64,000 nt of DNA from Thalassococcus_A lentus (GCF_028023555.1 NZ_JAQIOY010000003.1:124001-188000); one strand, 5' to 3'. Positions 1-9,219 are shown, counted from the first letter of the stretch. A program made the numbers and translations. The notes: generated by a model not told the origin, from the sequence alone.

Positions 1-624
1 CGCTGCAAAGCCTTCTTGGTCTTCCGCTGTTTCAGGAAAGTGCAGGGCGCGAATGAAATCGGTCGTCGACAAAGGTGGTTGCAGTGCTTCTGCCGGTGTT
101 CCCAGTGACAGCGCAGGCTGGTCGTCTCCGGCCGCGCTGTTGGAACTGGAGGGAGCGGGGGCAGGCGGCGCAGCCTGCGCGGTATCACTGATCCTTGCAG
201 AACTGAGCAGCGCGATGCTGGAGACGAGGTTTTTCTGAGCCGCAGCAATTTCATCCAGCCGTTTGACCAGAACCGGGTTCGGCGCCTCACTGCGGCCTTG
301 TTGCGCTTGGTTGACGTAGGCCTGCCGCAACGCATCGATGGCTGCCTGAAGCCGCGCACTTTCGGAGCGCATCACCGAAGACGAACGCGCGGCCATTGCA
401 GCAACCCAGATCAGCGCAACCGGAAACACGATGATCATCAGGATCAAGATGAAACGCAGCGATCCGTCGCTGTTTCCGCCCCCAAAGAGAAAGTACCCAC
501 CGGCCAACAAGAGCCAAAGCGCACAGGTGACCATTGCCACCACATCAATGGGCGTTATCCCGCCCTTTGCGCCGCCGTCATAGGCGCCGGGCAACGTGGT
601 GCGCGCTGGTTTCTGATCGGCCAT
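1..624 (-). CDS. Hypothetical membrane protein, 3' end outside the window
   Basis: This reading frame starts at an ATG at 624 and stays open to the window edge, giving 208 residues without a stop. The start MADQKPARTTLPGAYDGG is followed by two hydrophobic segments at about residues 24-42 and 51-70 separated by a short Gly/Asn linker. A charged, probably coiled-coil stretch follows (residues about 76-115), then an Ala/Pro/Ser-rich low-complexity linker. The topology suggests a small inner-membrane protein with a cytoplasmic or periplasmic tail. It lies only 11 bp downstream of the greA stop codon, so it is probably co-transcribed with greA. No family could be assigned. The C-terminus and true length are not visible. 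Confidence 0.7.
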   Translation of the reverse strand, partial: MADQKPARTTLPGAYDGGAKGGITPIDVVAMVTCALWLLLAGGYFLFGGGNSDGSLRFILILMIIVFPVALIWVAAMAARSSSVMRSESARLQAAIDALRQAYVNQAQQGRSEAPNPVLVKRLDEIAAAQKNLVSSIALLSSARISDTAQAAPPAPAPSSSNSAAGDDQPALSLGTPAEALQPPLSTTDFIRALHFPETAEDQEGFAA

Positions 625-635
625 TCAACAAGCGC

Positions 636-1106
636 CTATTTGTATTCGATCTGCAGGATTTCGTAGCTCTTTTCGCCGCCCGGTGTGCGGACTTCGACGC
701 TGTCGCCCTCTTCCTTGCCGATCAGGGCGCGGGCAATAGGCGATTTGATGTTCAGCAAACCTTTTTCGACGCTGGCTTCGTGTTCGCCGACAATCTGCCA
801 GGTCTTTTCTTCATCGGTATCTTCGTCGACCAAAGTCACCGTTGCGCCGAATTTGACTGCGCCGGAAAGCGTGGAGGGGTCGATGACCTCGGTCAGGCCA
901 AGAACGCCTTCGAGCTCTTTAATCCGTCCTTCGATGAAGCCCTGCTTTTCCCGCGCCGAATGGTATTCCGCATTTTCCTTCAGGTCACCGAGTTCCCGGG
1001 CTTCTGCGATGGCTTGAATAATTTCCGGGCGCTCTTTGGACTTGAGCGTTTTCAATTCGACTTCCAGCGCGGTGTGGCCCGCGCGGGTGATGAGGATCTT
1101 TTCCAT
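636..1106 (-). CDS. greA: Transcription elongation factor GreA
   Basis: GreA binds the secondary channel of RNA polymerase and stimulates cleavage of backtracked transcripts, rescuing arrested elongation complexes. The 156-residue product has the normal family length. The N-terminal coiled coil carries the expected motifs (PEIIQAIAEARELGDLKENA, with the acidic tip LGDLKENAEYH near residues 38-49). The C-terminal FKBP-like domain includes TWQIVGEHEA and SPIARALIGKEEGDSV. The start codon ATG at 1106 gives MEKILITRAGH, a typical GreA start. It appears to be the first gene of a short operon with the membrane protein gene downstream. Confidence 0.97.
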   Translation of the reverse strand: MEKILITRAGHTALEVELKTLKSKERPEIIQAIAEARELGDLKENAEYHSAREKQGFIEGRIKELEGVLGLTEVIDPSTLSGAVKFGATVTLVDEDTDEEKTWQIVGEHEASVEKGLLNIKSPIARALIGKEEGDSVEVRTPGGEKSYEILQIEYK

Positions 1107-1422
1107 GCTTCATGCCCCTGCTTTGGCAAATGCCGCGCGTTCCTACGATGCGGCCCTGTCGGTTGGCTGGCCGCTAAGTGACCCAATTGGCCCCTCAATT
1201 GCAAGTGTTCGTTGACCGGGTGCACGGGGCGCGTGTGATGGTGGGCAATACCTTGCGGATTCATGGGCTGCAGGATTGTTTGGGTGACGCACAAAGCAAA
1301 GGCATCTTTCGTTACGTAGATGTCGGTTTCCGTCCCTGTAACGCCGTGTCGCAATTGACGGTTGCTGCACCGCGGCTTACCAAGTCACGAAACAATATTG
1401 CGCGACGTCTGGAGGAAGCGAA
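1107..1422. other. Intergenic region between divergent greA and etfD
   Basis: This 316-bp stretch separates two divergently transcribed genes and must hold both promoters. A TTGACG hexamer at 1355-1360 is a possible -35 element for the rightward ETF-QO gene, which has a GGAGGA ribosome binding site just before 1423. Small ORFs crossing the region on both strands have no recognisable features and look fortuitous. No RNA gene was recognised. Confidence 0.4.
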
Positions 1423-3072
1423 ATGGCTGAGATCGAACGCGAGTCGATGGAATACGATGTGGTGATTGTTGGCGCGGGCCCTGCAGGTCTGTCTGCTGCG
1501 ATCCGTCTCAAGCAACTGGATGCGGATTGCCAGGTTGTTGTGTTGGAAAAAGGTTCGGAAGTCGGGGCGCATATCCTGTCCGGCGCGGTTCTGGATCCAT
1601 GCGGCCTAGACGCCCTGATCCCCGACTGGAAAGAAAAAGGCGCGCCGTTGAACGTACCGGTCCGCGAAGATAATTTTTATATGCTCGGAGAAGCCGGAAA
1701 GCTGCGCATCCCGAACTTCCCGATGCCGCCCCTGATGAACAACCACGGCAACTACATCGTATCGATGGGCAATGTTTGCCGCTGGATGGCTGAACAGGCC
1801 GAAGCGCTAGGCGTAGAGATCTTTCCGGGCATGGCATGCTCTGAGTTGGTTTATGCCGATGACGGTTCGATCAAGGGCGTGGTCGCCGGCGAGTTTGGCA
1901 GAAATCCAGATGGAACACCGGGTGACGGTTATGAGCCAGGCATGGAACTGCACGGCAAATACGTCTTCCTGTCCGAAGGTGTACGCGGATCACTGTCCAA
2001 GGAAGTGATCGAAAAATTCGATCTTTCGGACGGTAAAGAGCCTCAGAAATTCGGGCTTGGCATGAAAGAGATCTGGGAAATTGATCCGGCCAAGCACAAG
2101 GAAGGCAGAGTAACACACACCATGGGCTGGCCGCTGGGCAGCAACGCTGGCGGTGGTTCGTTCATCTACCATCTGGAAAACAACCAAGTGTACGTCGGCT
2201 TCGTTGTTCACCTGAACTACGAAAACCCGCATCTGTTCCCATACATGGAATTCCAGCGCTTCAAGCATCACCCGATGGTGGCCGAGCTTTTGGAAGGCGG
2301 TAAGCGCGTGGCTTATGGCGCCCGTGCGATTTCCGAAGGTGGCTATCAGTCGATGCCGAAAATGGTTGCGCCGGGTGTGGCTCTGCTCGGGTGTAGCGTT
2401 GGCATGGTCAACGTTCCGCGTATCAAGGGCAACCACAATGCCATGTTGTCGGGCAAGGCTGCGGCAGAGGCAGCATACAAGGCCATTCAGGATGGTCGCG
2501 CCAGTGACGAGTTGACCGCCTATGAAGACGAAGTGCGCAACGGTGCCATCGGCAGCGATCTCAAGAAGGTCCGCAACGTCAAGCCTCTGTGGTCCAAGTA
2601 CGGTCTGACTGCCAGCCTTATGCTGGGCGGCATGGACATGTGGACCAATACACTCGGATTTTCGCTGTTCGGTACGGTCAAGCATGGCAAGAATGATGCC
2701 GATGCAACCGGCAAGGCAGCCAAGTTCCAGCCGATCGATTACCCCAAGCCGGATGGCAAGTTGTCGTTCGATCGTCTGACCAATGTCAGCTTCAGCTTTA
2801 CCAACCACGAGGAAAGCCAACCAGCGCATCTGCAGTTGAAGGATGCGGACGTTCCGATTGCAACCAATCTTCCGGACTACGCCGAGCCCGCGCAACGCTA
2901 CTGCCCGGCTGGCGTTTATGAAGTGGTTCGAGAAGAGGGCAAAGCGCCGCGTTTTGTCATCAACTTCCAGAACTGCGTTCATTGCAAAACCTGCGACATC
3001 AAAGATCCGTCACAGAACATCAACTGGACGGTTCCGCAGGGTGGTGACGGACCAAACTACCCCAACATGTAA
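1423..3072 (+). CDS. etfD: Electron transfer flavoprotein-ubiquinone oxidoreductase
   Basis: ETF-QO takes electrons from reduced ETF, which is fed by acyl-CoA and other flavin dehydrogenases, and passes them to ubiquinone at the inner membrane. The 549-residue protein begins with an FAD-binding GxGxxG motif (VGAGPAGLSAAIRL, residues about 16-29). It ends with a single 4Fe-4S domain whose cysteines are visible in CPAGVY and NCVHCKTCDI, followed by the conserved INWTVPQGG tail. Length and domain order match the bacterial and mitochondrial family. A strong GGAGGA site precedes the ATG. A perfect 11-bp terminator hairpin follows, so it is probably monocistronic. Confidence 0.96.
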   Translation: MAEIERESMEYDVVIVGAGPAGLSAAIRLKQLDADCQVVVLEKGSEVGAHILSGAVLDPCGLDALIPDWKEKGAPLNVPVREDNFYMLGEAGKLRIPNFPMPPLMNNHGNYIVSMGNVCRWMAEQAEALGVEIFPGMACSELVYADDGSIKGVVAGEFGRNPDGTPGDGYEPGMELHGKYVFLSEGVRGSLSKEVIEKFDLSDGKEPQKFGLGMKEIWEIDPAKHKEGRVTHTMGWPLGSNAGGGSFIYHLENNQVYVGFVVHLNYENPHLFPYMEFQRFKHHPMVAELLEGGKRVAYGARAISEGGYQSMPKMVAPGVALLGCSVGMVNVPRIKGNHNAMLSGKAAAEAAYKAIQDGRASDELTAYEDEVRNGAIGSDLKKVRNVKPLWSKYGLTASLMLGGMDMWTNTLGFSLFGTVKHGKNDADATGKAAKFQPIDYPKPDGKLSFDRLTNVSFSFTNHEESQPAHLQLKDADVPIATNLPDYAEPAQRYCPAGVYEVVREEGKAPRFVINFQNCVHCKTCDIKDPSQNINWTVPQGGDGPNYPNM

Positions 3073-3098
3073 GTTGGAACGTCCAAAACAGTTTATGC

Positions 3099-3125
3099 AA
3101 AAGCCGGGGAATTGCCCCGGCTTTT
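3099..3125 (+). terminator. Rho-independent terminator after etfD
   Basis: A perfect 11-bp inverted repeat (AAAAGCCGGGG at 3099-3109 and CCCCGGCTTTT at 3115-3125) with a 5-nt loop lies 27 bp after the ETF-QO stop codon and ends in a T run. It can act on both strands because the arms are A-rich and T-rich on opposite sides. Confidence 0.85.
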
Positions 3126-3244
3126 GACGTTTTGTGCCCCTTTGCCGTCGAAACCTCGCGAACAAGTCAGGAATGCCCGTTTGCCTTGGGGCAGGATGCG
3201 CTCTAGGCTCTGGTACTGACAGGGCAAGAACGGAGAACTCGATC

Positions 3245-4963
3245 GTGCAATTTTGGGCAAAGACGCTGCGCGCGAGCCTTTTGGCTGCAACGCTGCTGAC
3301 ACCAGCGGTTTCCGCCGCAAATGGCGTTTCCGGTGACTATCTCGCCGCACGACAGGCTTCGTTTATCGGCGATTTCAAGGCGGCGGCCCGGCACTACGGC
3401 AGAGCCATTCAATTCGACCCCACTAATCCACAATTGTTGGAACGTGGCGTTCTGGCCAATGTGGCCCTTGGCGATGTCGAAAGGGCCGCTGGTCTTGCCG
3501 ACAAGCTTGCTCAGGAAGGCTACGAAAGCAGTCTTGCGCAGATGTCGACCGTATCGAGGGATGCGAAGGCCGAAAATTACAGCGCCGTGCTGGATGCAAT
3601 CGAGCAAAAACGTGGTGTCGGCCCACTGGCTGATGGGCTGGTCAAGGCCTGGGCCCAGTTGGGGCAGGGGGATATGACCTCTGCTCTTGTCGATTTCGAT
3701 GAGGTGACAAAACAGCAAGGTCTTGGCCCGTTTGCGACCTATCACAAGGCTATGGCGCTTGCTTCGGTTGGGGACTTCGAGAGCGCCGAGGCACTGTTTA
3801 CAGGCGGCGCAATGGGCGGCATGTCGATGACGCGTCGCGGGGTCATGGCGCATAGCGAAATCCTCAGCCAGCTTGGTCGCAACGAAGACGCACTGGCGTT
3901 GATCGATGCGGCATTCGGCAAAAACCTCGACCCGGGATTAACCAAGCTGCGCGCGTCTTTGGAAGCAGATGAACGTGTGTCGTTTTCACATGTGCGATCT
4001 GCCCGTGATGGTATCGCCGAGGTGTTCTATTCGCTGGGCGGCGCCTTGTCCGCCGAGGACAATGACGACCTGACGCTTATCTATTCCCGTCTGGCGGAAT
4101 ATTTGCGGCCTGATCATGTGGATGCAACGCTTCTGTCCGGGGATCTTCTGGACAAGATGGAACAATACGATCTGGCTGTGGCTGCTTATGCCCGCGTTCC
4201 AGCGGACAGCACCTCTGCCCATGCAGCAGAACTGGGGCGCGCCGAAGCGCTGCGCAAACAGGGTAACCTTGAAACCGCTGTCGAGGTGCTGAAAGGTTTG
4301 ACCCTAACACACGGAGATTTGCCGGTTGTGCATTCGACACTGGCCGACCTTCTGCGCCAGATGGAACGCTATAGCGCGGCGGTCGACAGTTATACCGAAG
4401 CGCTGGGCCTTTATGAGGAAATCACGGAACGACAGTGGTTCCTGTACTATGCGCGGGCGATCAGCTTTGAACGGCAGGACATGTGGGAAGAGGCCGAGGC
4501 CGACTTCCGCAGCGCGCTCGAGTTGAACCCGGACCAGCCGCAGGTGTTGAACTACCTCGGGTATTCGCTGGTTGAGAAACAGATCAAGCTGGACGAAGCG
4601 CTGGATATGATCGAACGCGCCGTCGCAGCGCGCCCGGACAGCGGATATATCGTCGATAGTCTTGGCTGGGTTCTCTACCGGCTTGGCCGCTACGAAGAGG
4701 CCGTTCCGCATATGGAGCGTGCGGCCGAACTGATGCCGATCGACCCGATTGTTAACGACCATCTGGGTGATGTGTATTGGTCCGTGGGCCGTACGCTTGA
4801 GGCAGAGTTCCAATGGAAGCGCGCGCTATCGTTTGTGGATTGGGAAGACGCCGCCGAAGAAGCTGATCCGGAACGCATTCGTCGCAAGTTGGAAGTCGGT
4901 CTCGATCAGGTTTTATCCGAAGAGGGTGCCGCGCCGTTGCGAGAGGCCAATGCCGCAGATTGA
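3245..4963 (+). CDS. Secreted tetratricopeptide-repeat protein
   Basis: The product is a 572-residue TPR-repeat protein, probably exported. I place the start at GTG 3245, which has a GGAG site at 3232-3235, rather than at the upstream ATG at 3134. The GTG start puts a clear signal peptide (AKTLRASLLAATLLTPAVSA) at the N-terminus. Tandem 34-residue helical repeats run to the C-terminus, for example AARHYGRAIQFDPTNPQLLE, SALELNPDQPQVLNYLGYSL and MERAAELMPIDPIVNDHLGD. Proteins of this type act as scaffolds in the periplasm or outer membrane; no specific partner can be read from the sequence. Its 3' end overlaps the start of ispE by 14 bp, so translation is probably coupled. Confidence 0.85.
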   Translation: MQFWAKTLRASLLAATLLTPAVSAANGVSGDYLAARQASFIGDFKAAARHYGRAIQFDPTNPQLLERGVLANVALGDVERAAGLADKLAQEGYESSLAQMSTVSRDAKAENYSAVLDAIEQKRGVGPLADGLVKAWAQLGQGDMTSALVDFDEVTKQQGLGPFATYHKAMALASVGDFESAEALFTGGAMGGMSMTRRGVMAHSEILSQLGRNEDALALIDAAFGKNLDPGLTKLRASLEADERVSFSHVRSARDGIAEVFYSLGGALSAEDNDDLTLIYSRLAEYLRPDHVDATLLSGDLLDKMEQYDLAVAAYARVPADSTSAHAAELGRAEALRKQGNLETAVEVLKGLTLTHGDLPVVHSTLADLLRQMERYSAAVDSYTEALGLYEEITERQWFLYYARAISFERQDMWEEAEADFRSALELNPDQPQVLNYLGYSLVEKQIKLDEALDMIERAVAARPDSGYIVDSLGWVLYRLGRYEEAVPHMERAAELMPIDPIVNDHLGDVYWSVGRTLEAEFQWKRALSFVDWEDAAEEADPERIRRKLEVGLDQVLSEEGAAPLREANAAD

Positions 4964-5768
4964 GGTCTTTGCCCCGGCAAAGGTGAACCTGACGTTGCAT
5001 GTGACAGGCCAGCGGCCGGACGGATATCATTTGCTCGACAGTCTCGTCGCCTTTGCCGATTTCGGAGATCATCTGAGTGTTGAAACCGCGAACGCGCTTT
5101 CGCTGAAGGTCATCGGGCCCTTTGCCAAGGGTGTGCCCGAAGACAATAGCAACCTGTGCTGGCGCGCTGCCGAGTTATTCGGCGAACCCGTTGCAATCAC
5201 CCTTGATAAACGGTTGCCGCACCCCGCCGGGATCGGCGGGGGGTCTTCAGACGCAGCAGCCGTTCTGCGTGCAATGGAGACGCTGTTTCAACGCCCCTAC
5301 GAGGGCGATGCGCTGGCTTTGGGGGCCGACACGCCAGTCTGCCGAATAGCCACTGCTGCGCGGATGCAGGGGATCGGGGATGTGGTGAACAAGGTGAACC
5401 TGATCCCGATGGCCGCGGTTTTGGTCAACCCCGGGGTCGATGTGCCGACCCCCTCTGTCTTCAAAGCGCTGGAGAGCAAGTCAAACGCACCGATGACCGA
5501 AATGCCTGCCCCGGAGTTTCCGGCACAGCTTTGGTCATGGCTTGAGAACCAGCGAAACGATCTGGAAGAACCGGCCCGCAAAGTGGCCCCGGTCATTTCA
5601 GATGTTTTGCACGCCTTGTCTGGACGCGGTGCGCGCGTTGTGCGGATGTCCGGATCAGGAGCGACGTGTTTCGCGCTGTTTGAAAACGATGGTCTTGCAG
5701 ATCTGGTCGCCCGGGATGTCGCGCGCGATCATCCTGATTGGTGGGTTCAGGCGGTCCGTTTGGCTTAG
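4950..5768 (+). CDS. ispE: 4-diphosphocytidyl-2-C-methyl-D-erythritol kinase
   Basis: IspE phosphorylates CDP-methylerythritol in the MEP pathway of isoprenoid synthesis. The start is ATG 4950, giving MPQIEVFAPAKVNLTLHVTG, which contains the conserved APAKVNL opening of GHMP kinases. The ATP-binding glycine motif is PAGIGGGSSDAAAVLRAME (about residue 92). A C-terminal GHMP motif, MSGSGATCFALF, is also present. The 272-residue length is normal to slightly short. The gene overlaps the preceding TPR gene, and the convergent neighbour encodes a polyprenyl synthase, so two isoprenoid genes meet tail to tail with only 1 bp between their stop codons. Confidence 0.95.
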   Translation: MPQIEVFAPAKVNLTLHVTGQRPDGYHLLDSLVAFADFGDHLSVETANALSLKVIGPFAKGVPEDNSNLCWRAAELFGEPVAITLDKRLPHPAGIGGGSSDAAAVLRAMETLFQRPYEGDALALGADTPVCRIATAARMQGIGDVVNKVNLIPMAAVLVNPGVDVPTPSVFKALESKSNAPMTEMPAPEFPAQLWSWLENQRNDLEEPARKVAPVISDVLHALSGRGARVVRMSGSGATCFALFENDGLADLVARDVARDHPDWWVQAVRLA

Positions 5769-5769
5769 G

Positions 5770-6768
5770 TCACGAAACCCGCGCAACCACATAGTCCGAC
5801 AAATCGATCAGCAGATCACGCAAATCCGACGCGGGCAGCGACTGCATGGCTGTTTTGGCTTTTGCAGACCATTCCAGCGCATCACGGCGCGTTGCCTCCA
5901 GAGCGTCATGCTTGTTCAGCAACAAAACCGCATGTTCGAGATCACCGTCCCGCTGATCACCCTTTTCGATGACCCGCGACCAGAAGGCACGCTCTTCTTC
6001 GTCTGCGGCAGCGATCGCCTTGATCAGCGGCAAGGTCAGCTTTCTCTCTCTGAAATCATCACCGATGTTTTTGCCGGTGGATTCGCTGCCCCAGTAGTCC
6101 AGCAAGTCGTCGACAATCTGGAACGAGATGCCCAAGGCGTCGCCGTAATCAAACAATGCCTGAACTTCGTTCTCCGGTCTGTCGGCAATCACACCGCCGA
6201 CTTGAGTGGCTGCTGAGAACAGCGCAGCTGTCTTGCCGCGGACCACTTGCAAATAGATATCTTCGGTCGTCGCCAGATCCTGTGCGGCAGTCATCTGCAA
6301 TACTTCGCCTTCGGCAATGGTGGCGGCGGCATCCGACAAAATACGCAGCACTACCAGACTTCCGGTTTCGGTCATCAGCTGGAACGACCGCGCAAACAGG
6401 TAGTCGCCGACCAGAACCGATGACTTGTTGTCCCACAACAGATTTGCGGTTGGACGGCCGCGACGTTTGGCGCTCTCATCGACTACATCATCATGCAGCA
6501 GCGTGGCGGTATGAATAAATTCGACCGTTGCCGCCAGATGAACATGGTAGGGGCCGTCGTAACCGCAGAGCTTGGCAGCGGCGAGGGTTAGCAATGGGCG
6601 CAGCCGCTTGCCACCCGCATCGACCAGATGGGCGGTCACTTCGGGGATGCGCGGCGCATGTTTTGACGCCATCCGATCACGGATCAGAGCGTTGACCTTG
6701 CCCATGTCGCTTTCAAGCAGCGATGCAAGACGTTCATGCGGCTTTGTGATTGCCTCGTCCAAGCTCAT
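5770..6768 (-). CDS. ispB: Polyprenyl diphosphate synthase for the ubiquinone side chain
   Basis: This trans-prenyltransferase condenses isopentenyl diphosphate units to make the long side chain of ubiquinone. In Rhodobacterales the product is usually decaprenyl (Q10), so ddsA may be the more accurate name. The first Asp-rich motif is HDDVVDES (about residue 90) and the second is DDLLDYWGS (about residue 215). GGKRLRPLL is the substrate-binding motif near residue 52. The start MSLDEAITKPHERL at 6768 gives 332 residues, the expected length; upstream in-frame codons run into the divergent gene's promoter. Confidence is high for the family and moderate for chain length. Confidence 0.92.
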   Translation of the reverse strand: MSLDEAITKPHERLASLLESDMGKVNALIRDRMASKHAPRIPEVTAHLVDAGGKRLRPLLTLAAAKLCGYDGPYHVHLAATVEFIHTATLLHDDVVDESAKRRGRPTANLLWDNKSSVLVGDYLFARSFQLMTETGSLVVLRILSDAAATIAEGEVLQMTAAQDLATTEDIYLQVVRGKTAALFSAATQVGGVIADRPENEVQALFDYGDALGISFQIVDDLLDYWGSESTGKNIGDDFRERKLTLPLIKAIAAADEEERAFWSRVIEKGDQRDGDLEHAVLLLNKHDALEATRRDALEWSAKAKTAMQSLPASDLRDLLIDLSDYVVARVS

Positions 6769-6822
6769 CAAACTCCTGTGCAAGGCTCGACATTTGCCGT
6801 GCCTTGTCCTTACATCCACTCC

Positions 6823-7038
6823 ATGGAAGAGCTTTTGCGCACAACCGACATCACCCTGATCCCGTTCGCACAAACGCTGCTTGCCGAGCAGGGTATAGAC
6901 AGCTTTGAATTGGACGTAAACATGAGCGTCCTCGAAGGCGGCATCGGAATTTTCCCGAGGCGCCTGATGGTCCGTGCAGACATGATTGATGATGCCCGCC
7001 GGGTGTTGCGGGAAAATGGGGTTCGTTTTGAGGACTGA
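6823..7038 (+). CDS. DUF2007-family small protein
   Basis: A 71-residue protein starting MEELLRTTDITLIPFAQTLL. It matches the DUF2007 pattern of a short alpha/beta domain ending in a run such as RLMVRADMIDDARRVLRE. The family is often labelled a putative signal transducing protein and the function is not established. The gene is divergent from the polyprenyl synthase gene. Its 3' end overlaps the downstream methyltransferase gene, and this gene order suggests co-expression. Confidence 0.8.
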   Translation: MEELLRTTDITLIPFAQTLLAEQGIDSFELDVNMSVLEGGIGIFPRRLMVRADMIDDARRVLRENGVRFED

Positions 7039-7801
7039 GCCTTTCGCTGACGCTGATCTGAGTGTCGACGAGTTTCTGGGCGGGCGTGTTCGACTCTTGC
7101 AGCCATTGTCCGGCTATCGGGCGGGCGTTGATCCTGTGCTTTTGGCCGCAACCATACCAGCAAAGGCTGGTAACCGCGTGCTGGAGCTGGGTTGCGGCGC
7201 TGCGCCGGGCCTGTGTTGTCTGGGTTCCCGTGTGCCGGGGCTGGAGTTGCACGGGCTTGAGGTGCAGGCCGGCTATGCTGATCTGGCGGTCAGAAATCTG
7301 GTTGAGAATGGCATGCAGCACCGCGTGTGGCAGTCCGATCTGCGGAAAATTCCACAAGAGTTGCGACAAATCAGCTTTGACCACGTTTTTGCCAATCCCC
7401 CATACTTTCAGGCCGAGATGCGCAAGGCGGCGCAGGATGGCGGGCGTGAAGTGGCGCTAGCCGGTGAAACGTCGCTGTCGGACTGGGTGGCATTGGCTGC
7501 GCGTCGATCGAAACCCGGTGGGTCAGTGACGTTCATCCAGCGTGCTGAACGATTGCCCGAACTTTTAGCCGCCTTTCAGGATGGACTCGGTTCTATCGAG
7601 CTGTGGCCCTTGGTGCCGCGGCAAGGGCGTGCGCCACGGCTGGTTCTGCTACGTGGACGCAAAGGTGGAAAGACGCCATTTCGATTTCATCCATCGCAGG
7701 TTTTGCACGCAGGTGCGCGCCATGAACAGGACGCGGAAAACTATGTGGCTCTCATTCGTTCGGTTTTGCGAGACGGGGCTGCCTTGCCGTTTCCCGACTA
7801 G
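7016..7801 (+). CDS. tRNA1(Val) (adenine-37-N6)-methyltransferase-like protein
   Basis: A class I SAM-dependent methyltransferase of the TrmN6/YfiC-like group. Motif I is VLELGCGAAPGLCCLGSRV (residues about 50-68) and the N6-adenine catalytic motif is ANPPYFQ (near residue 125). The N-terminal sequence DEFLGGRVRLLQPLSGYRAG is also typical of the group. The start is uncertain: ATG 7016 (MGFVLRTEPF) overlaps DUF2007, and TTG 7031 is an alternative. The TrmN6 assignment rests on NPPY and overall architecture. Other small-domain methyltransferases share this motif, so the exact substrate is not proven. Confidence 0.8.
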   Translation: MGFVLRTEPFADADLSVDEFLGGRVRLLQPLSGYRAGVDPVLLAATIPAKAGNRVLELGCGAAPGLCCLGSRVPGLELHGLEVQAGYADLAVRNLVENGMQHRVWQSDLRKIPQELRQISFDHVFANPPYFQAEMRKAAQDGGREVALAGETSLSDWVALAARRSKPGGSVTFIQRAERLPELLAAFQDGLGSIELWPLVPRQGRAPRLVLLRGRKGGKTPFRFHPSQVLHAGARHEQDAENYVALIRSVLRDGAALPFPD

Positions 7802-7917
7802 CCACGCTGCTTTTTTGGGATTTGTCATAAAACTGATGCGTAATGCTGCACGCGCGGCGTGACTTATGACGCAACCTGTGGTGCACTATAGATCTAACCC
7901 GACAGAAGGAGCATGAA

Positions 7918-8094
7918 ATGAGCTTGAGTTCGCACCTGCAGGAACTGAAGAGGAAACATGAATCGCTTGAACACGCTGTTGAAGAGGCGCATCGCGCGCC
8001 AGGTGTAGATGGTCTGCAAATTGCTGAACTGAAAAAACAGAAGCTGCGACTGAAAGAGGAAATCTCACGTATTGAGACGCAGCCGGCTCACTAG
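7918..8094 (+). CDS. DUF465 (YdcH-like) small coiled-coil protein
   Basis: A 58-residue protein beginning MSLSSHLQELKRKHESLE and ending SRIETQPAH, preceded by an AGAAGGAG ribosome binding site. The central LKKQKLRLKEEISRI segment is the hallmark of DUF465/YdcH proteins, which are short charged helical hairpins of unknown function. A TATAGAT-like -10 element lies about 30 bp upstream of the start. The gene stands alone between the methyltransferase and the convergent LysR regulator. Confidence 0.85.
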   Translation: MSLSSHLQELKRKHESLEHAVEEAHRAPGVDGLQIAELKKQKLRLKEEISRIETQPAH

Positions 8095-8150
8095 CCAGTT
8101 TTGAACCGCCCGAGGCGGCGGATGAGCACTCGGGGTTGGCGGTTGGCCGC

Positions 8151-9095
8151 TTAGGCCTTGTCGCCCACCTCCAGAATGCGCATTGAGTCGGTGATCCACG
8201 TGGTCTTTTCGGCTTCTTGCCAGATATAGTCGCGAAACGCTTTGATATGTGGTCGCGTCTCGTCCCCCTCTGAACAAATGAACCGAAACCGCGCTTGGGT
8301 ATTCAGGGCAACGCGGAATGGTGCGACGAGCCTGCCGTCAGCGATATCCTTCACAACAAGTGCCCGACGTCCCAGCACCACGCCCACCCCGGACAAGGCG
8401 GCGTCAATCGCGTGGTCGGCTTGCGAAAAGTGAGCGCCTTGGCGGGGCTTATATTCGACACCCATGCAATCGAACCAAGCGGCCCAATCGACTTTGGGGC
8501 GCAGAAAATCAATGGACTCGTCAAAAATAAGCGGTGCCTTTTCCGCCATGGCTTGGGGGGTATCAAACTGCTCGGCCAAGGCAGGGGCCATGACCGGGCA
8601 CACCCATTCATAGTGCAATGGTTCAGAGTACAGCCCCGTGTCGGGTCCATATCCATATCGAATGGCAACATCGATATTTTCACGCCGAATATCGATGAGC
8701 TTGAGACTGGCGGTAAAGCGCAGCTCGATCTCGGGATGTGCATGCGCGAAATCATAGATCCTCGGCGCGAGCCATTTGGCCGTAAAGGCCGGACCCGCAG
8801 TCACGGTGAGTGTTTGAGCTTCTTGCAGACGTTGCGTTGCGTGCCACGCGTCGGCAAGCGACTCAAAACCCTGCGCGCAGCCCGGTGCCAATGTGCGCCC
8901 CGCTTCGGTCAGGCTGACAGCGCGGTTGAGCCGGTGGAACAAGGGTTCGCCCAGACGCTCTTCGAGGTTCTTGATCTGAAAGGACAAAGCGGCGGGTGTC
9001 ACGTTCAGTTCTTCGGCCGCTTTGGCAAAGGACATGTGTTTCGCAGCGGCATCAAAAGCGCGTAGCGCCGTCAAAGGGGGGAGTCGATCAGCCAT
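8151..9095 (-). CDS. LysR-family regulator, GcvA-like
   Basis: A 314-residue LysR-type regulator. The N-terminal winged helix-turn-helix reads MSFAKAAEELNVTPAALSFQ (about residues 19-38), followed by IKNLEERLGEPLFHRLNRAV. The effector-binding domain follows (residues about 90-300) with RFTASLKLIDIRRENIDVAI. The N-terminal PPLTALRAFDAAAKHMSFA is typical of the GcvA/AmpR-like subgroup. It is divergently transcribed from a 37-codon ORF at 9220, the most likely direct target by the usual LysR arrangement. The effector is unknown. Confidence 0.9.
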   Translation of the reverse strand: MADRLPPLTALRAFDAAAKHMSFAKAAEELNVTPAALSFQIKNLEERLGEPLFHRLNRAVSLTEAGRTLAPGCAQGFESLADAWHATQRLQEAQTLTVTAGPAFTAKWLAPRIYDFAHAHPEIELRFTASLKLIDIRRENIDVAIRYGYGPDTGLYSEPLHYEWVCPVMAPALAEQFDTPQAMAEKAPLIFDESIDFLRPKVDWAAWFDCMGVEYKPRQGAHFSQADHAIDAALSGVGVVLGRRALVVKDIADGRLVAPFRVALNTQARFRFICSEGDETRPHIKAFRDYIWQEAEKTTWITDSMRILEVGDKA

Positions 9096-9219
9096 ATCAG
9101 ATAAGTATAACTTAACTGAATGCTTGAAAAGTCTCGTTTGTAGAATGTTTCAGTAAAGATCATATTGAGTGCAGTTAGGAACGGCACCGCCCGCCAGTTT
9201 GCACCGAAAAGGAAATGAC

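Noticed and set aside
534..1181. 215-codon ORF on the + strand across greA
   Set aside because: greA on the other strand has full family motifs, and this frame reads as low-complexity antisense.
1107..1422. RNA gene or extra small protein between greA and etfD
   Set aside because: No tRNA-like fold, conserved small-protein motif or terminator was found; it seems to hold only promoters.
1990..2982. 330-codon ORF on the minus strand inside the ETF-QO gene
   Set aside because: It is an antisense shadow of a strongly conserved gene; GC-rich codon use commonly leaves such frames open.
3134..3244. Longer start of the TPR protein at ATG 3134
   Set aside because: It would place about 37 polar residues ahead of a good signal peptide, whereas GTG 3245 has a GGAG site at proper spacing.
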